Source: Symbiodinium kawagutii (Eukaryota > Sar > Dinophyceae > Suessiales > Symbiodiniaceae). Taken from it: 64,000 nucleotides of DNA. This document shows positions 53,680-64,000 of the stretch, piece by piece. Numbering within the stretch: position 1 is the first letter of the stretch; every line of letters starts with the position of its first letter. The position numbers were made by a program, and so were the translations under genes. The DNA lies in NCBI GenBank assembly GCA_009767595.1, contig VSDK01012949.1, positions 71,039-135,038 on the forward strand. The letters run 5' to 3'. The notes under the pieces are model-generated. The model saw only the letters and a program-made list of their open reading frames with translations, was not told where the DNA came from and made no database searches.

Positions 53680-53799
53680 GAGCTGGTGGGTGAGAAGCCA
53701 ACTTTGCAGAAGACCTACCAACCAATGGTGAAATCATTGCTAGTGGTTGACGGGCCGACACTACTTGCTTCCAAAATTTACCAACAGCTTTGCGGTTGA
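53680..53799 (+). CDS. Probable terminal exon, unidentified (39 residues)
   Basis: Acceptor TTTACCCAG|G. It reads ELVGEKPTLQKTYQPMVKSL, then LVVDGPTLLASKIYQQLCG and TGA. It is probably the end of a gene whose earlier exons lie in 51.2-53.6 kb. Confidence 0.4.
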   Translation, partial: ELVGEKPTLQKTYQPMVKSLLVVDGPTLLASKIYQQLCG

Positions 53800-54266
53800 C
53801 ACTGCTTCCAGGTCCATTGAAGAGCTACTGAGTGTACTCCAGAACCAACTTTGAACCTGGCACTGAAATTTCGCTTTGCGTGCGTTGCATTTGATGAGTT
53901 GCGAATGCTGCGACGGTGATACAGTGGGGGCAGCCACAGGGTGTATGGCCATCGACCAATCTTGTGCGACGAGGTGGTCGAGGTGGGGATGGGGCCGGTC
54001 CCAGCATTTGGGGAGGCTGCTATGAGGGAACCTGCATTGGGTGATGGTTCTACATGCTGCTGGGGAACTCTATTGAAATTTCATGGGATATGTATTTACA
54101 TATGTATATGCATATATATATATATATATGTGTATATTCACACATCATATCTATATGTACAGTGTTTATGTATTGATTTAGTGGAAACTGGAGCAGTTCA
54201 TTGATCATGCGCGGTTCAGCATGGGAGTAGCGAGATGTCAGCAGTCGTGGTCGGTCGAGTAGCGAG
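53800..54266. other. Intergenic region upstream of the methyltransferase gene
   Basis: It contains a TA microsatellite (54096-54135) and short frames on both strands without motifs. The start codon of the downstream gene may lie here. Confidence 0.35.
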
Positions 54267-57200
54267 GCCTTGCTCCCGACTCGCTATCCATCCCCTGTGC
54301 TGGTGGATGCCACCTTTGGCCGCGGAGGGCACACCAGGCGAGGTGTGCAATTCTGAGGTGAAATTGGGACCCAAATGGATGGAATTCATATGAGTTTATT
54401 GAGCTTAGTAGTGGCTTTATTCAGTTTATTACTAGGAAATGATAGATGGTTAAGGACAAAATAGTTGATATTGTATTTTGAGAAACACCTGGGGTGAAAC
54501 CAGCAAGAAAAAAGAAGATATAGCAGTACCAACACAGGCTTTCAATGCATAGCGATGTCATAGTGGGGTGGCCGGGTAGCTGGCAGTTGGGGTATCTTTG
54601 CGATCAGAACTGGCTGGGTGGGTCTTTAGTACCCTTCAAAAAATGAAGCGAAGACTGTGAGCCCAAACTGCGCGACTCTTGTGTTCACCTTACAGGGCTC
54701 GGACGGGACTTCGCCAGCACAGAGGACCCAAGGGTTGAACCACTGCAGGGGATTGCCCCCTTCCTGGCCCCAAGCCTTCGAGACTTTGTATCCCTGGGGT
54801 TGCCACAGGAGACTGCTGGAAGTGCCAAATAGCAAGGTGCCAGGGGTTGCAGGTCTCCTGGGAGCCCCACAATGGTGAGGGATAGCCAGTTGGTTTGACT
54901 ACAAGGGCGGCTCAAAAGGTAATAGCCGTAACAGCTATCAGTTGTCCTTGTCGGTATCCAGCTATTGGAAGTGGGTGAAATCAACGCTCGTCTTTTCCTG
55001 TTGCCTGTTGCCAAGGTCTTTGCCTTTGACGTGGATCCGACTGCCATTTCGGAGGCGATGGATAGCTGTCGCCCCGGTAGCTCCATCCACCACGGGGTTT
55101 CACGAGCCTGCGAGCTACTCAACACGCATAAACAAACACATCTTCTCAGTCTCATTTCTTCTCAGTGTCAGGTTTCTTTCTCTCTACATCTGTGCTCAGT
55201 GTAAGCGCTCTTCTCTCTCTCTCTCTCCCTGCATCTGTTCTCAATGTCAGATCTCTCATGAAATCTCTTCTGAATGTGGGCTCGCTCATGAGGGCTCTTC
55301 TCAGTGTCAACTTTTTGGTTGACATCCTGTGCTTGGTTGTAATGTTCCTGACACAGAAATTCCTCTTCTAAACTTCCTTTGATCACATGTTATATCACGA
55401 GCAGTGATCAACGATACCAATCCGCATTCTTGTTGAGCCGGTGCTTAGTTGCTCCGTACACAACTGGTTCCTTGATAGGTAGTCATTGGAAATCGTTTGC
55501 CTGGCTCCACTGAGTTGAAGCGAACTATGGTCCGGGGTACTGTTCCACAAGCTGGGCATTTTCTACTTCAATGTTTTGGTTGGCAGCGGTCGTTAGTCAT
55601 TTGGAAGCTGGGTTTCCTTTTCAAATGCATTGGATTTGGATGGCCCGTTGTGCCGTCAACCCCAATAAAGAAATTAGCAGAAACGTAGGCCCATCAATAA
55701 TGCATATCATACAGTAAGTAAAATCCAGATAAAAGTACAAATAAACATTGATCATTGATGTGAATGATACCGTAATGAACAATTATTGGATTAATACATG
55801 AGTGATACATACTAATACATACAGTAACAATGGATATTGATGATACTGAATGATACTGACATGAATGACACTTGGATTAATACAGGAGTAATATACATAC
55901 TAATATACATACTAATACACATACTAGCAAGTTACTAATACATACTGTAACATCAAATGAAATGACAATCAGAGATGAATAGAAGGAGGAGACACCTTCG
56001 GTATGCAGGCCCGACGCCTGGCCGGCGACGGACGCTTGGTCCCTGTGCCGCACAGCTGGAACGTGGGGGCGGCGTCAGGGCGGCTGTGGTGGGGTGAGAA
56101 GCTCCACTTGGACTAAGGTCGGGCTAACCACTGAGACTTGCTGTGAACCATCCATTTGGAGGTAGCTGGGATATAACCATGGTAAGTAAGCCTATGAGCC
56201 TTATATGATTTGTGGTGTTTTCTCAAAATAGACCCGAAATCATCCCATACTAGTCGTTTCTGATACTAAACCAACCATTTTTGGGGTCCCCCACCATTTC
56301 TGGAGAAAGTTGGGGGGTGTATGGGTGGGTCGCCAGGAGCCATGGTTGGCTTGTGCAATCTTTTTTTTTGATTTTGCGATCTATTGCTGCAATGCCCCTT
56401 GAACCACCCAGCATCATCGAAGAATGGGATGGTTCTTTTTGCGGGTCAAGCGGAGCCAACCCAACTAGTGACTCTAGTGCTTGGTTTTGAAGTTCAAAAA
56501 TGGCTGCAGCTCTTTTGATATTTACAATAACCGATGGCCCACGACTTATGAACAGCTGAAGGGTATAACTAGCTCCCATCAATCATCTACCTTGACATAT
56601 CCCCAAGTCAGAATTACTTTGGGTAGAGAAATGGCTGTGGGTCAATACCCTGTACCCCTGATGTACCATCACTAGGCATTATATTCCCTATGAAACTATT
56701 CGCTATTTTACCCAACTACTGATGGTTAATATTGACGCACAGCCAAATTTCAGATTTGAAAATCTCGTTTCAGGAGGAAGAGGCCCCTGGCCACATGGGT
56801 GCAGCACTTTGGCATCATCAATACAGCATTTTTTGATTTGGAAGCATGACATGGTCAATGGTCACCATGAATGAGGGATCAATACCGAGCATCAACATTG
56901 GCAATCGATATCGGTAGAATATATAGCCCATACAGTTGACAAGAAGCTTGTTGCAATTCTACTGATGTCTCTTGTTGTAACTCTACTATTGCAATTCCTT
57001 TGTATTCTATTGTTTGATGTAATTGTACTGTTGCCATTGTTTTGTTGCAATCTACTAATCTACATATACCTCTTTATTGTCTGTTTTTTGTTGCAACTAC
57101 AACAATTGTTGATCAACAAATTTTTCTAACATTGAATCACCTAGTAGATTGTTCTACTTGTTCTTTGCGATTGAATCAGCTAGTAGATCACTACAGTTGA

Positions 57201-58728
57201 ATCACCAACTACTGTTAGATTGCTAAAACTAGCAGTATCAGAATCAGCTGCCAGTAAAAGTAGATCACTACAGTTGAATCAACTCAATCACTGTTGCAAT
57301 TGCTAGAACTTGATGCCTTTTCAGAGCGGTTGCAAGCGCCTAGGCATGCGGCCTTTGGGGATCTCGTCCAGGTGCCGGCGCGGAGGAAAACCCTGGTGCT
57401 CGCCAAGAAATGGTCAGCTTGTCATGGGGCAAATCATGGATCTTGGGGTGCTTTTCCCCTAAAATGGATCTTTTTTACAAGAAAATTGCGAGAAATGGAA
57501 GTTTTGGAGGATTTCATTGACGCATATTCCCATCCAGTTCGATAGATGTATGGCATATTCATGATTGTTGAATTGTTGGTATATTGTGTGTGGCATGTTC
57601 ATGGATCACTAGATACAGTGCACTTGATTCATTCTCCTCCATAGTCTGATCGCAGATTGCCAAATGATCTGAGCCATGTTTCATTGCCATGGAGGAAATC
57701 CGCCATTGAAACGGATCGGGATGGGTCCAACATGAAGGTGAGCCGGAGACCCCCCAAACTGGAGGCACTACCTGCTGGCACTCGTATCCATGGGCTCCTA
57801 GCTGATCTGGGGGTCTCATCGCCGCAACTGGTAGGGACGCCCAGAGTGCCCCAGGGTCCAACCCTGCTGCTGTTGCTGTTGCACGCAACATTACATATAC
57901 TTCACGCGTGTACATCATTGCACATCTATCTATCTGTCTACCGACCTACGTAGATACAGTACATGATATAAGTACGCTTCTTTGGAGACGTCCACAATTT
58001 GTCTTGGCATCTTCGCATTTGGAGCGCTGATTAATTCAAAGCTCAGAATTTCAGCGTGCGGAGCTGAGGATCAAAAGCATCGTGGATTCTCAGCCATCGA
58101 TGATGGGCCTTTGGATATGCGCATGCCACTCGGCACCAAAACACAATAATTTGCTTGAGAATCAGTGACCCTTCTGGCCACGGTTCAAAGATGGGCTAGC
58201 ACTTGGAAACTGCACATGTGGTGCTTTTTGGCCTGGAACCGAGTACCCATATCCGTTTCCATATGAAGCTATGCTAGTAGTTGCCACTTCCCGAACATGA
58301 TCATTTGCATTCTAGAAGATTCCTTTGAAGCTGTTTGGTTACATGAGCGGTATTTGGCTCATTTGCACATTGGGCCAAATTGGGTACCCCCAAGATAGCA
58401 CCACTTCATACCCTGGCAGAAAGATTGCACTTCTTGATACCTTCGCATTGATAGACAGCACCACTGTCTGACAGAGATCAACACTTGCATCACCTTTCTT
58501 GCCAAGGAATCCGGATGCCGGAATTCCTGCCTCTGAATGGTTGGAAACGGTGCCGGGAGACCTGGATTTGGGATCTCGAGTCTTTGTCGAGTCAGGAGAT
58601 GAACATGTTACACTCCATTCACGTTGACGTCAGGCTTTGGGCATTTCACCCTTTCAGGGGTGCTGTTGAATGATGAGGATGACAACGGTGATGATGACGA
58701 CGGTGATGACGACGACGACGACGTCGAC

Positions 58729-58787
<59 letters not shown>

Positions 58788-58789
58788 CG

Positions 58790-58851
<62 letters not shown>

Positions 58852-61050
58852 ACTATTCACATCTACAGTTGCATCATTCGTGGTGTTTGGCCTCGTTTCA
58901 TCGTGATCACTGAGGAGCCCTGAAGAACTGGCACATGTGATTCAGACCCACGGAGAGGAGACAACGTTGGACAAGCTGACTGGAAGGCTTTGAGAATCTA
59001 CCCCAAGTGGCCGGATTGTGCTGTATCAGGTCTTTGTTTTTCCATCCATGGTGCAATTTTAGTTCCAAGGAATTCCTCCCACCCATCGTGGCCCAATGCT
59101 TCCGATGATTTTTTTGATGCGGGGACGATGGTCTGAATAGTTTCTCGCGCTCGTTTCTTGTTCCAATCCTGTAGTCCTGCATTGTGGGATTGTTGGTCCC
59201 GGCAGCCCCCGAAGTTCTATAGCGCCCAAGTTGGTGGTTTCCCCCTACATCCCTTCTCTCTATCTCTCTTTGTGTCCCTCGCTGTGTCTCACTATGTCTC
59301 ACTCTTTCAGGGCGTTTCTGTGGTTTTCCCACGATATCTGAGAAATCTTCTAGAGGACCGAGATGCCATGCTGGCAGCGCGCCTAGCAGAGGCAAGCCAC
59401 GGGGTTCGCTAGCATCGAAGCCATGGCTTCTGTGGTGTGGATACCCATGAAAATCATGGTAATGGTAGATTAATATTGACAAGCCACCATCAGCTTCGAT
59501 AGGTAGTGATGAAAACCATCTGGTTTATTGATATGGATCTAGCAATTGTTACACAAGTTCGCTCGTGTTTCCTACAAAGTGAGGCCCAAAAGCAACCACC
59601 AATCTTGAAACTCACCAGTTTGGGCCATCCCTCACTGGTTGGAAGTAGTGGTGCCATGTACTTCCACCAGTCTCTGCGGACCTGTCAGCTGGTTCACCCT
59701 TGCAGGCCATCTGTGCCAAACGACCATTTCATCGGACAATGCAACTCGCAGAGGCGCGCCAGGAGGAGATTGGTGAGACCTGTCCATTGCAGAAAGGTGC
59801 TGCCACACGTCCAGTGCAGTCCCTCCAAATGGTCAGTTTCAACAGGGAAAGAACAGGAAACCATGGGATACCATCAAAGATAATCAAATTTTGAATTTTG
59901 ACGGAAACTCCATGCATGCATATATACCGTGACCATCCGTGACCAAAATTGTGGCAACATTGGCCTCTCTTCGTCATTTGCGAAGGTCGTGGCTGAAGTG
60001 AAGGAAAAGACCGTGGGAAAAAGCCCTTTCCAGCACCCAGCGAGGCTGACCTTCCAGGCATGAGCGGCCACCTTGGTCGAAGCAATCCATAGAGTGGTTC
60101 GTTGAGAATGACAGATCTTTAGCGATAACAAGCAACAACCGGTGGAGTACGTAGATCTATCATGGGAGATCCAGCTGCTCGATATACCATTTGTTTTCTC
60201 CAGGAGAATTGCTGTTTGTTGCAAGAATGGGGGCAGGCTAACAAGTATTGACCTCCCAGGTATATGTTGCTTACTCTCTCCAGAAATTGACCATTAAAAC
60301 TCCCATCGCTTGGTCCTCTCTGCTGTCATCGCCGTCGTGGCGCAAGGCCATCCGTTCGCACCTGAACCAGGAGTTGCCGCAGTGCCTTGGCAGTTACGGT
60401 GGTTTCGACCGAGCCAGTGATTAGTGACTGGGAACCCCAAGCCGTTATTGTTGGTATATGTTGGTTTATTACATTTTATGTGTTGATAAACTGGATGATA
60501 ACTTGGGGCACCCCCATTTTGAGAAACACCCAGTTGGATCAAGATGGAGTGATCCGGTCTGCAAATTCTCGGTGCTTAGTTGAGTTTAGCTTGATCGATC
60601 CACAGCTGACTTGATGTCGACTCAGCGGCACTGGTCGAAGTTTGCGAGCTCAACAGTAGAAGGTTGATGGGATCCCGGTAGCCAGGAGGATTTTCTGTCG
60701 GTTTTCCTTTCAACCAATCTAGAGAATGGTTACCGTGAAAAACGCCACCTCTTTCGTCTTTCTTTGGACTTGTATTTGAAACTTGAGGGTAACCGTGCAA
60801 TGGCAAGTGTAAATCTGCACAGCTGATGTCCATGCAAGGTGAGCCCCCCAAACGTTATAACTTTGGTTTTAAGGCCATTTAACAAGCTTGTTATATCTAC
60901 CATTTGCCAGGACCCTTGTGAACTAACCCAACGACTAGGGCCGCTGGTGAAACGGGGCCCATCGGCTATCGCTGCTGGTGGATCAGATCGCTCAACTCCG
61001 AGGTTGGAGAAACTTCTCTGGGCCACTTTTGAAGTCCTGGAACCGGGCGG
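54267..61050 (+). CDS. RsmH/METTL15-type rRNA cytosine-N4 methyltransferase, 12 or more exons
   Basis: Exons: 54267-54342 (VLVDATFGRGGHTRR), 54696-54808, 54962-55054 (VFAFDVDPTAISE), 57327-57371 (RLQAPRHAAFGDLVQ), 57765-57830 (IHGLLADLGVSSPQL), 58069-58124 (HRGFSAIDDGPLDMRM), 58507-58571 (PASEWLETVPGDLDL), 58926-58957 (ELAHVIQTHGE), 59356-59391 (DRDAMLAARLAE), 59706-59753 (AICAKRPFHRTMQLAE), 60284-60381 (AIRSHLNQELPQ) and 61003-61050 (LEKLLWATFEVLEPGGR). In order these match the RsmH signature blocks: DxTFGRGGH, xDxDPxAI, DLGVSSPQL, RGFSxxxDGPLDMRM, the GEE/IA-R helix, TxxLA, the R-x-x-N-x-EL block and L-x-PGGR. The enzyme uses S-adenosylmethionine to N4-methylate a cytosine of bacterial-type 16S/12S rRNA, so an organelle target is likely. 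The first blocks are separated by an insertion (exon 54696 and part of 54962). Phases agree throughout. The start and the C-terminal FHSLED region are not located. Confidence 0.85.
55690..55980. repeat. AATACATACTAATACAT-type degenerate repeat
   Basis: Recurrent ACTAATACATAC, GATAATGAAT and TGATACTG words in a methyltransferase-gene intron. Confidence 0.75.
56218..56306 (+). mobile_element. F1 inverted-repeat element
   Basis: It starts TTTTCTCAAAATAGACCCG and ends GGGGTCCCCCACCATTTCTGG. About 60 bp of upstream sequence (TAGCTGGGATATAACCATGG, AAGTAAGCC, GCCTTATATG) is also shared with the copy at 63579, so the repeated unit here is larger than the 90-bp core. Confidence 0.65.
56632..56745 (+). 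mobile_element. F2 inverted-repeat element (114 bp)
   Basis: It starts TGGCTGTGGGTCAATACCC and ends ATATTGACGCACAGCCA. The interior carries CCCTATGAAACTATTCGCT. It lies in a methyltransferase-gene intron. Confidence 0.65.
58675..58851. repeat. GAT/GAC triplet array
   Basis: Nearly pure GAT with GAC interruptions, in the intron between 58571 and 58926 of the methyltransferase gene. The poly-Asp, poly-Met and poly-Ile frames are artefacts. Confidence 0.95.
60430..60528 (-). mobile_element. F1 inverted-repeat element
   Basis: It starts GGAACCCCAAGCCGTTATTG and ends GGGGCACCCCCATTTTGAGAA, in the last resolved intron of the methyltransferase gene. The minus strand reads GVSQNGGAPSYHPVYQ. Confidence 0.65.
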
Positions 61051-61076
61051 GCGAGCTGGATCCCCAGTGGTCGGGG

Positions 61077-61118
61077 TGGGTTGGGTGGTTGGTTGGTTGG
61101 TTGCTTGCTTGGTTGGTT
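61077..61118. repeat. GGTTG/GCTTG tetranucleotide-like repeat
   Basis: A GGTTGGTTGGTTGCTTGC run, adjacent to the end of the last identified methyltransferase exon. Confidence 0.85.
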
Positions 61119-61363
61119 AGGATATGTGGACATGTCAGATCCATGCGTGCCGGTGAAGCATCGATTCAAGTGGTGTCTACAACCCCCCAAATCTTTTTGT
61201 CTAGTGGGAAGACCTACACTCACTTGGCGATAAAGTTTGTGGTACTGCATATTCTTCCCTTCGAAACAATTCTCCTTGAAAGCTTGATTGGGTGGAGTCT
61301 CATTGGTCGCTTCTTGTTTTCCTCGGTGTTTCTGAAATGCAGCAATTGGATGAATTTTATATT

Positions 61364-61487
61364 AGACTGTGGGTCAAAAACCCTTTGTCTTTGTGCCCCT
61401 GGTGAACCATCATTGACCAGCAATTATTCCAGCTACTATTCTTGTTTATCTCCACAAATTTGATGCTGAAATATTGACCCACAGCCA
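61364..61487 (+). mobile_element. F2 inverted-repeat element (about 124 bp)
   Basis: It starts GACTGTGGGTCAAAAACCC and ends AATATTGACCCACAGCCA, with the internal words GCCCCTGGTGAACC and TTATTCCAGCTACTA. Confidence 0.65.
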
Positions 61488-62719
61488 TATCTCATCTCCA
61501 ATCCAGCCAAGGCCGTCATCATTTGCTTTAAGGCTGCTGAGGCCTGCGGCCGATGAAGGGACCTGATATCCGAACTGATATCCCCATTCCCATTCTGACT
61601 GCACATCTGGTTGGTGGTTTCAATCATCTGATTTTCCCCAGCATTTGGGATGGCTGCTCGACTAACCAATGTTTTTCAACGTGGTTGAAGCGGCCAACCA
61701 ATCACCGGATAATTGAAGCACAATGGACATCAGGGATCAGTTGAACATTTGGACAGAAGAACGTTCGTTTTCCTGTGTTATCCAGGTGTACTTGGTTAAA
61801 CAAATCAATGAATACAATTTTGACCAGAAAATGCATGACCCCTGGTGCGTGGTTAATATGAACACGGGCGCAACGGTCCATTCTTGGGTTGATGGTGAAC
61901 CAGTATACAGGATAATGCTTGTATATCCCAATGTTGCTGGTATATCACTGGCTTTGCCAATCTTTGCCACACTGTATTTCACATCACAGTCTCACAGGGT
62001 ATTTACCCTGGGATTCCACGGCAATTGAAGCAAAGGTGGAGCCGATTTTTGGTAGATTTAAATCTCTTCGTTTACTCATGGTTGTTACGGCAAACACCAT
62101 TACAACAAGGGTTGTTTGAATTTCTTTGTGTTTCATGTAAATAAATAAATAAATAAATAAATATATATATATATATATTGATATGTATATACAATATAGA
62201 ATATGTATATATATATATATACAACATATAATATGTATATATACATATATAAATGTCAATCTATTTATATAGATATACAAACATATTCCGATAATAGAAT
62301 AGTAGAAATGGCGATGAACAGAAGCTCTCTTGAAGCTTTGCTTTGGTCAAAGTTTCCCAGAGACAGAGATGCTTGCATGGTGGGAGGTCTCTGCTGTAAG
62401 ACGCTGGTTGCGGCAGAATGAGGACACTGGCTGATGGCTGGCGAAGCAGTTCGATTCAATTCCAACCAGCCTGAGCCCATTTGCTTAAAGATTATCCGGA
62501 AGGCTATGGCCATTGGGAAATGCAACGCTTGTATTGCAGGTGCATGTTACACATTGTGCATTCAACACAGAACGGAGCCAATTGTGCCACTTCAGCACCG
62601 TCCAAATTGACTGCCAAGAATTGTCCCTGCCCGGCCAAAAAGACCTGAGGAGTGCAAAGCAGCAGTGGTGGAAGGATGGGCAGAGGCCCTCACCGCTGGC
62701 CATTCAGTTTGAACTGTGA
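61488..62719. other. No firm gene; AT microsatellite
   Basis: An AAAT/TA microsatellite lies at 62138-62290. Plus frames at 61723-62028 and 62513-62719 lack firm motifs. The second could include a C-terminal exon of the methyltransferase gene, but I could not find the expected FHSLED-like block. Confidence 0.3.
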
Positions 62720-62959
62720 CTAAATGATGCCATCTTTGACCCTTTAACAAAGGGCACCACGCCAGTGGTTGGAACTCGCAAGGCTGTCCTTGCTCCACGA
62801 CCCACTGTGCAGGAAAGAATCCTGGCGCTATATCCATTGCTGAAGAGAAGCCACGAGGACTTCGCAGAGATGCCCTGGGTGATCAATGAAGCGATAAGTG
62901 AGCCATGGACAGCATGTGCGTTCGTGGTTGCATTGGTTTATATGCCATGCATGCTGTGA
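62720..62959 (+). CDS. Open segment, probable exon, unidentified
   Basis: There are 79 codons open to TGA at 62957 without an ATG at the start. It reads IFDPLTKGTTPVVGTRKAVL, then PTVQERILALYPLLKRSHED and a hydrophobic end (FVVALVYMPCML). The helical amphipathic middle is protein-like. It could be a 3' exon of the methyltransferase gene or a new gene. Confidence 0.35.
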   Translation, partial: LNDAIFDPLTKGTTPVVGTRKAVLAPRPTVQERILALYPLLKRSHEDFAEMPWVINEAISEPWTACAFVVALVYMPCML

Positions 62960-63578
62960 CCAACTTTTTGAAGGGAACACGACGCCAGTCTGAGAACAGA
63001 CACTGCTGCCTGAAATCGCTGCCAGGAGCAGCCCTGGTGTGCTGCAGAGGCGCGGGCCCACATCATACCAGAGGGGCACCCTCCTGGTCGAGAAGAATGG
63101 AACCATCCTGGAATGCTGGTTTTCGCGTGCGAATGAACCAGGCAAGAATGATGCTGAACAGCCGTGCTTGAGCGTAGACCAGGTCACTACTCATCACTGA
63201 CAATTTCCATTATCAACCCATGATCAACCATCAACTGTTGATTGTTGGTAAAGAATTGCATCCGGTGATCAGCTGGCTGATGCTTGGCGGATTCTTGGCG
63301 GATTGTGCCCACCTTTGACCGACCATGAACATCCATGATTAATGTAAACAGTATTGGCCATATGACCTAAACTGTATAATTTGAAGACTGGATATAGTTG
63401 GACTACCTATCATCAGAATCAGCATTAGCAGCAGCCAAGAACAATTGACATTTGGAAATGGTCTTTACCATTGCCATCTTCTGATCCCTTGGTGATGGCT
63501 GAAAATACTTGGATGTGCAGTTGGGGTTATAGCTGGGATACAACCGTGATAAGTAAGTTTTTAGCCTTATATGGTGAT
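62960..63578. other. No gene seen
   Basis: A plus frame (to 63171) with mixed composition, then AT-rich ATCAACCATCAACTG words. Nothing is assignable. Confidence 0.4.
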
Positions 63579-63671
63579 TTGTTTCAAAATAAGGGTACCC
63601 CCAAATCATCCAACGCATAAGTCATTTAGAGCAATGAGCCAACCATTTAATGGATCCGAAAATTTTGAGAA
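63579..63671 (+). mobile_element. F1 inverted-repeat element
   Basis: It starts TGTTTCAAAATAAGGGTACC and ends GATCCGAAAATTTTGAGAACC. The upstream flank is shared with the copy at 56218 (see that entry). Confidence 0.65.
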
Positions 63672-64000
63672 CCCCCCACATCCATGGTTAGTCCCTTCGT
63701 TGCTACCTGCAGCGCCAAGAATCAGGTCACCGAGCCGCTGAAACCCACGGAAGCCGAGGTTCAGGTCGCGGGGGTGTCCGGTGGATCGAGGGGGTGAGAA
63801 TGCTTCATCATGGTTAACAATGGCTTTCATTTTTTTTTTTGTGACACTAATGATTAGGAATGGTCAATGATGGTCGCTGATGAGAAACGATGAGAAATCA
63901 TCAACCAGATGTGGTTGATGATGGTCAATGACCAATGATAACGAGGGGGCCAATCATGGTGGATGCTGGTTGATGTTGACGGATGATTCCAATACTGATG
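63672..64000. repeat. GATGGTTGATGATGG-type degenerate repeat
   Basis: After a short unassigned stretch, 63820-64000 is filled by AATGATGG, GGTCAATGA and GATGGTTGATG words, as at 17850-18440. Confidence 0.6.

Noticed and set aside
58624-58923. Poly-Asp protein (99 codons)
   Set aside because: It is a GAT microsatellite inside a methyltransferase-gene intron.

Overview
The window looks like nuclear DNA of a dinoflagellate, most like the coral-symbiont family Symbiodiniaceae. The signs are: genes broken into many short exons of about 30 to 140 nt; splice junctions of the AG|G type whose donors are GT, GC and apparently GA; several unrelated genes in a row on one strand; a dense background of triplet and tetranucleotide repeats; and protein types common in these algae (ankyrin repeats, PPR repeats, long coiled coils). 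There is no sign of prokaryotic operons, ribosome binding sites or CRISPR. Most predicted open frames here are chance or repeat-derived. I assigned genes by joining short open segments whose splice phases and protein motifs agree.

Layout. 1-890 (minus): a long open frame that runs off the left edge and has one in-frame TAA; unidentified. 0.9-7.6 kb: a probable divergent strand-switch zone, filled by a 1 kb acidic-codon triplet array, an A-rich stretch and a GATA/GGTA array. 8.1-23.2 kb (plus): three consecutive genes, namely coiled-coil gene A (8076-12931), an ankyrin gene B with 13 full repeats (12944-15512, starting 12 nt after the stop of A), and coiled-coil gene C (15801-23218). 23-28.6 kb: isolated exons, one of them a clear PPR repeat. 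29.0-31.5 kb: a 46-bp minisatellite with an assembly gap. 33.4-39.5 kb (plus): exons of unknown genes. 40.6-44.9 kb (plus): a PPR gene. 45.4-46.2 kb: a GTC/CAT tract with a gap and two strong hairpins. 47.6-51.1 kb (plus): an M28-family metallopeptidase in three exons. 54.3-61.1 kb (plus): a nuclear gene for an RsmH/METTL15-type rRNA cytosine-N4 methyltransferase in at least 12 exons. 61.1-64 kb: mostly repeats.

Two short inverted-repeat element families are scattered through introns and intergenic DNA. F1 is about 90 bp, with ends resembling TTTCTCAAAATAGGGG. F2 is about 114-133 bp, with ends resembling TGGCTGTGGGTCAA. F1 copies generate spurious peptides such as VSQNRGTPKSS.

Functionally the recognisable genes are a mixed set: protein-interaction scaffolds (ankyrin, coiled coil), organelle RNA factors (PPR proteins and RsmH/METTL15, both of which usually act in mitochondria or plastids) and a peptidase. 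They share orientation rather than an obvious pathway. All exon limits are inferred by eye from phase, AG|G context and protein continuity, without transcript data.
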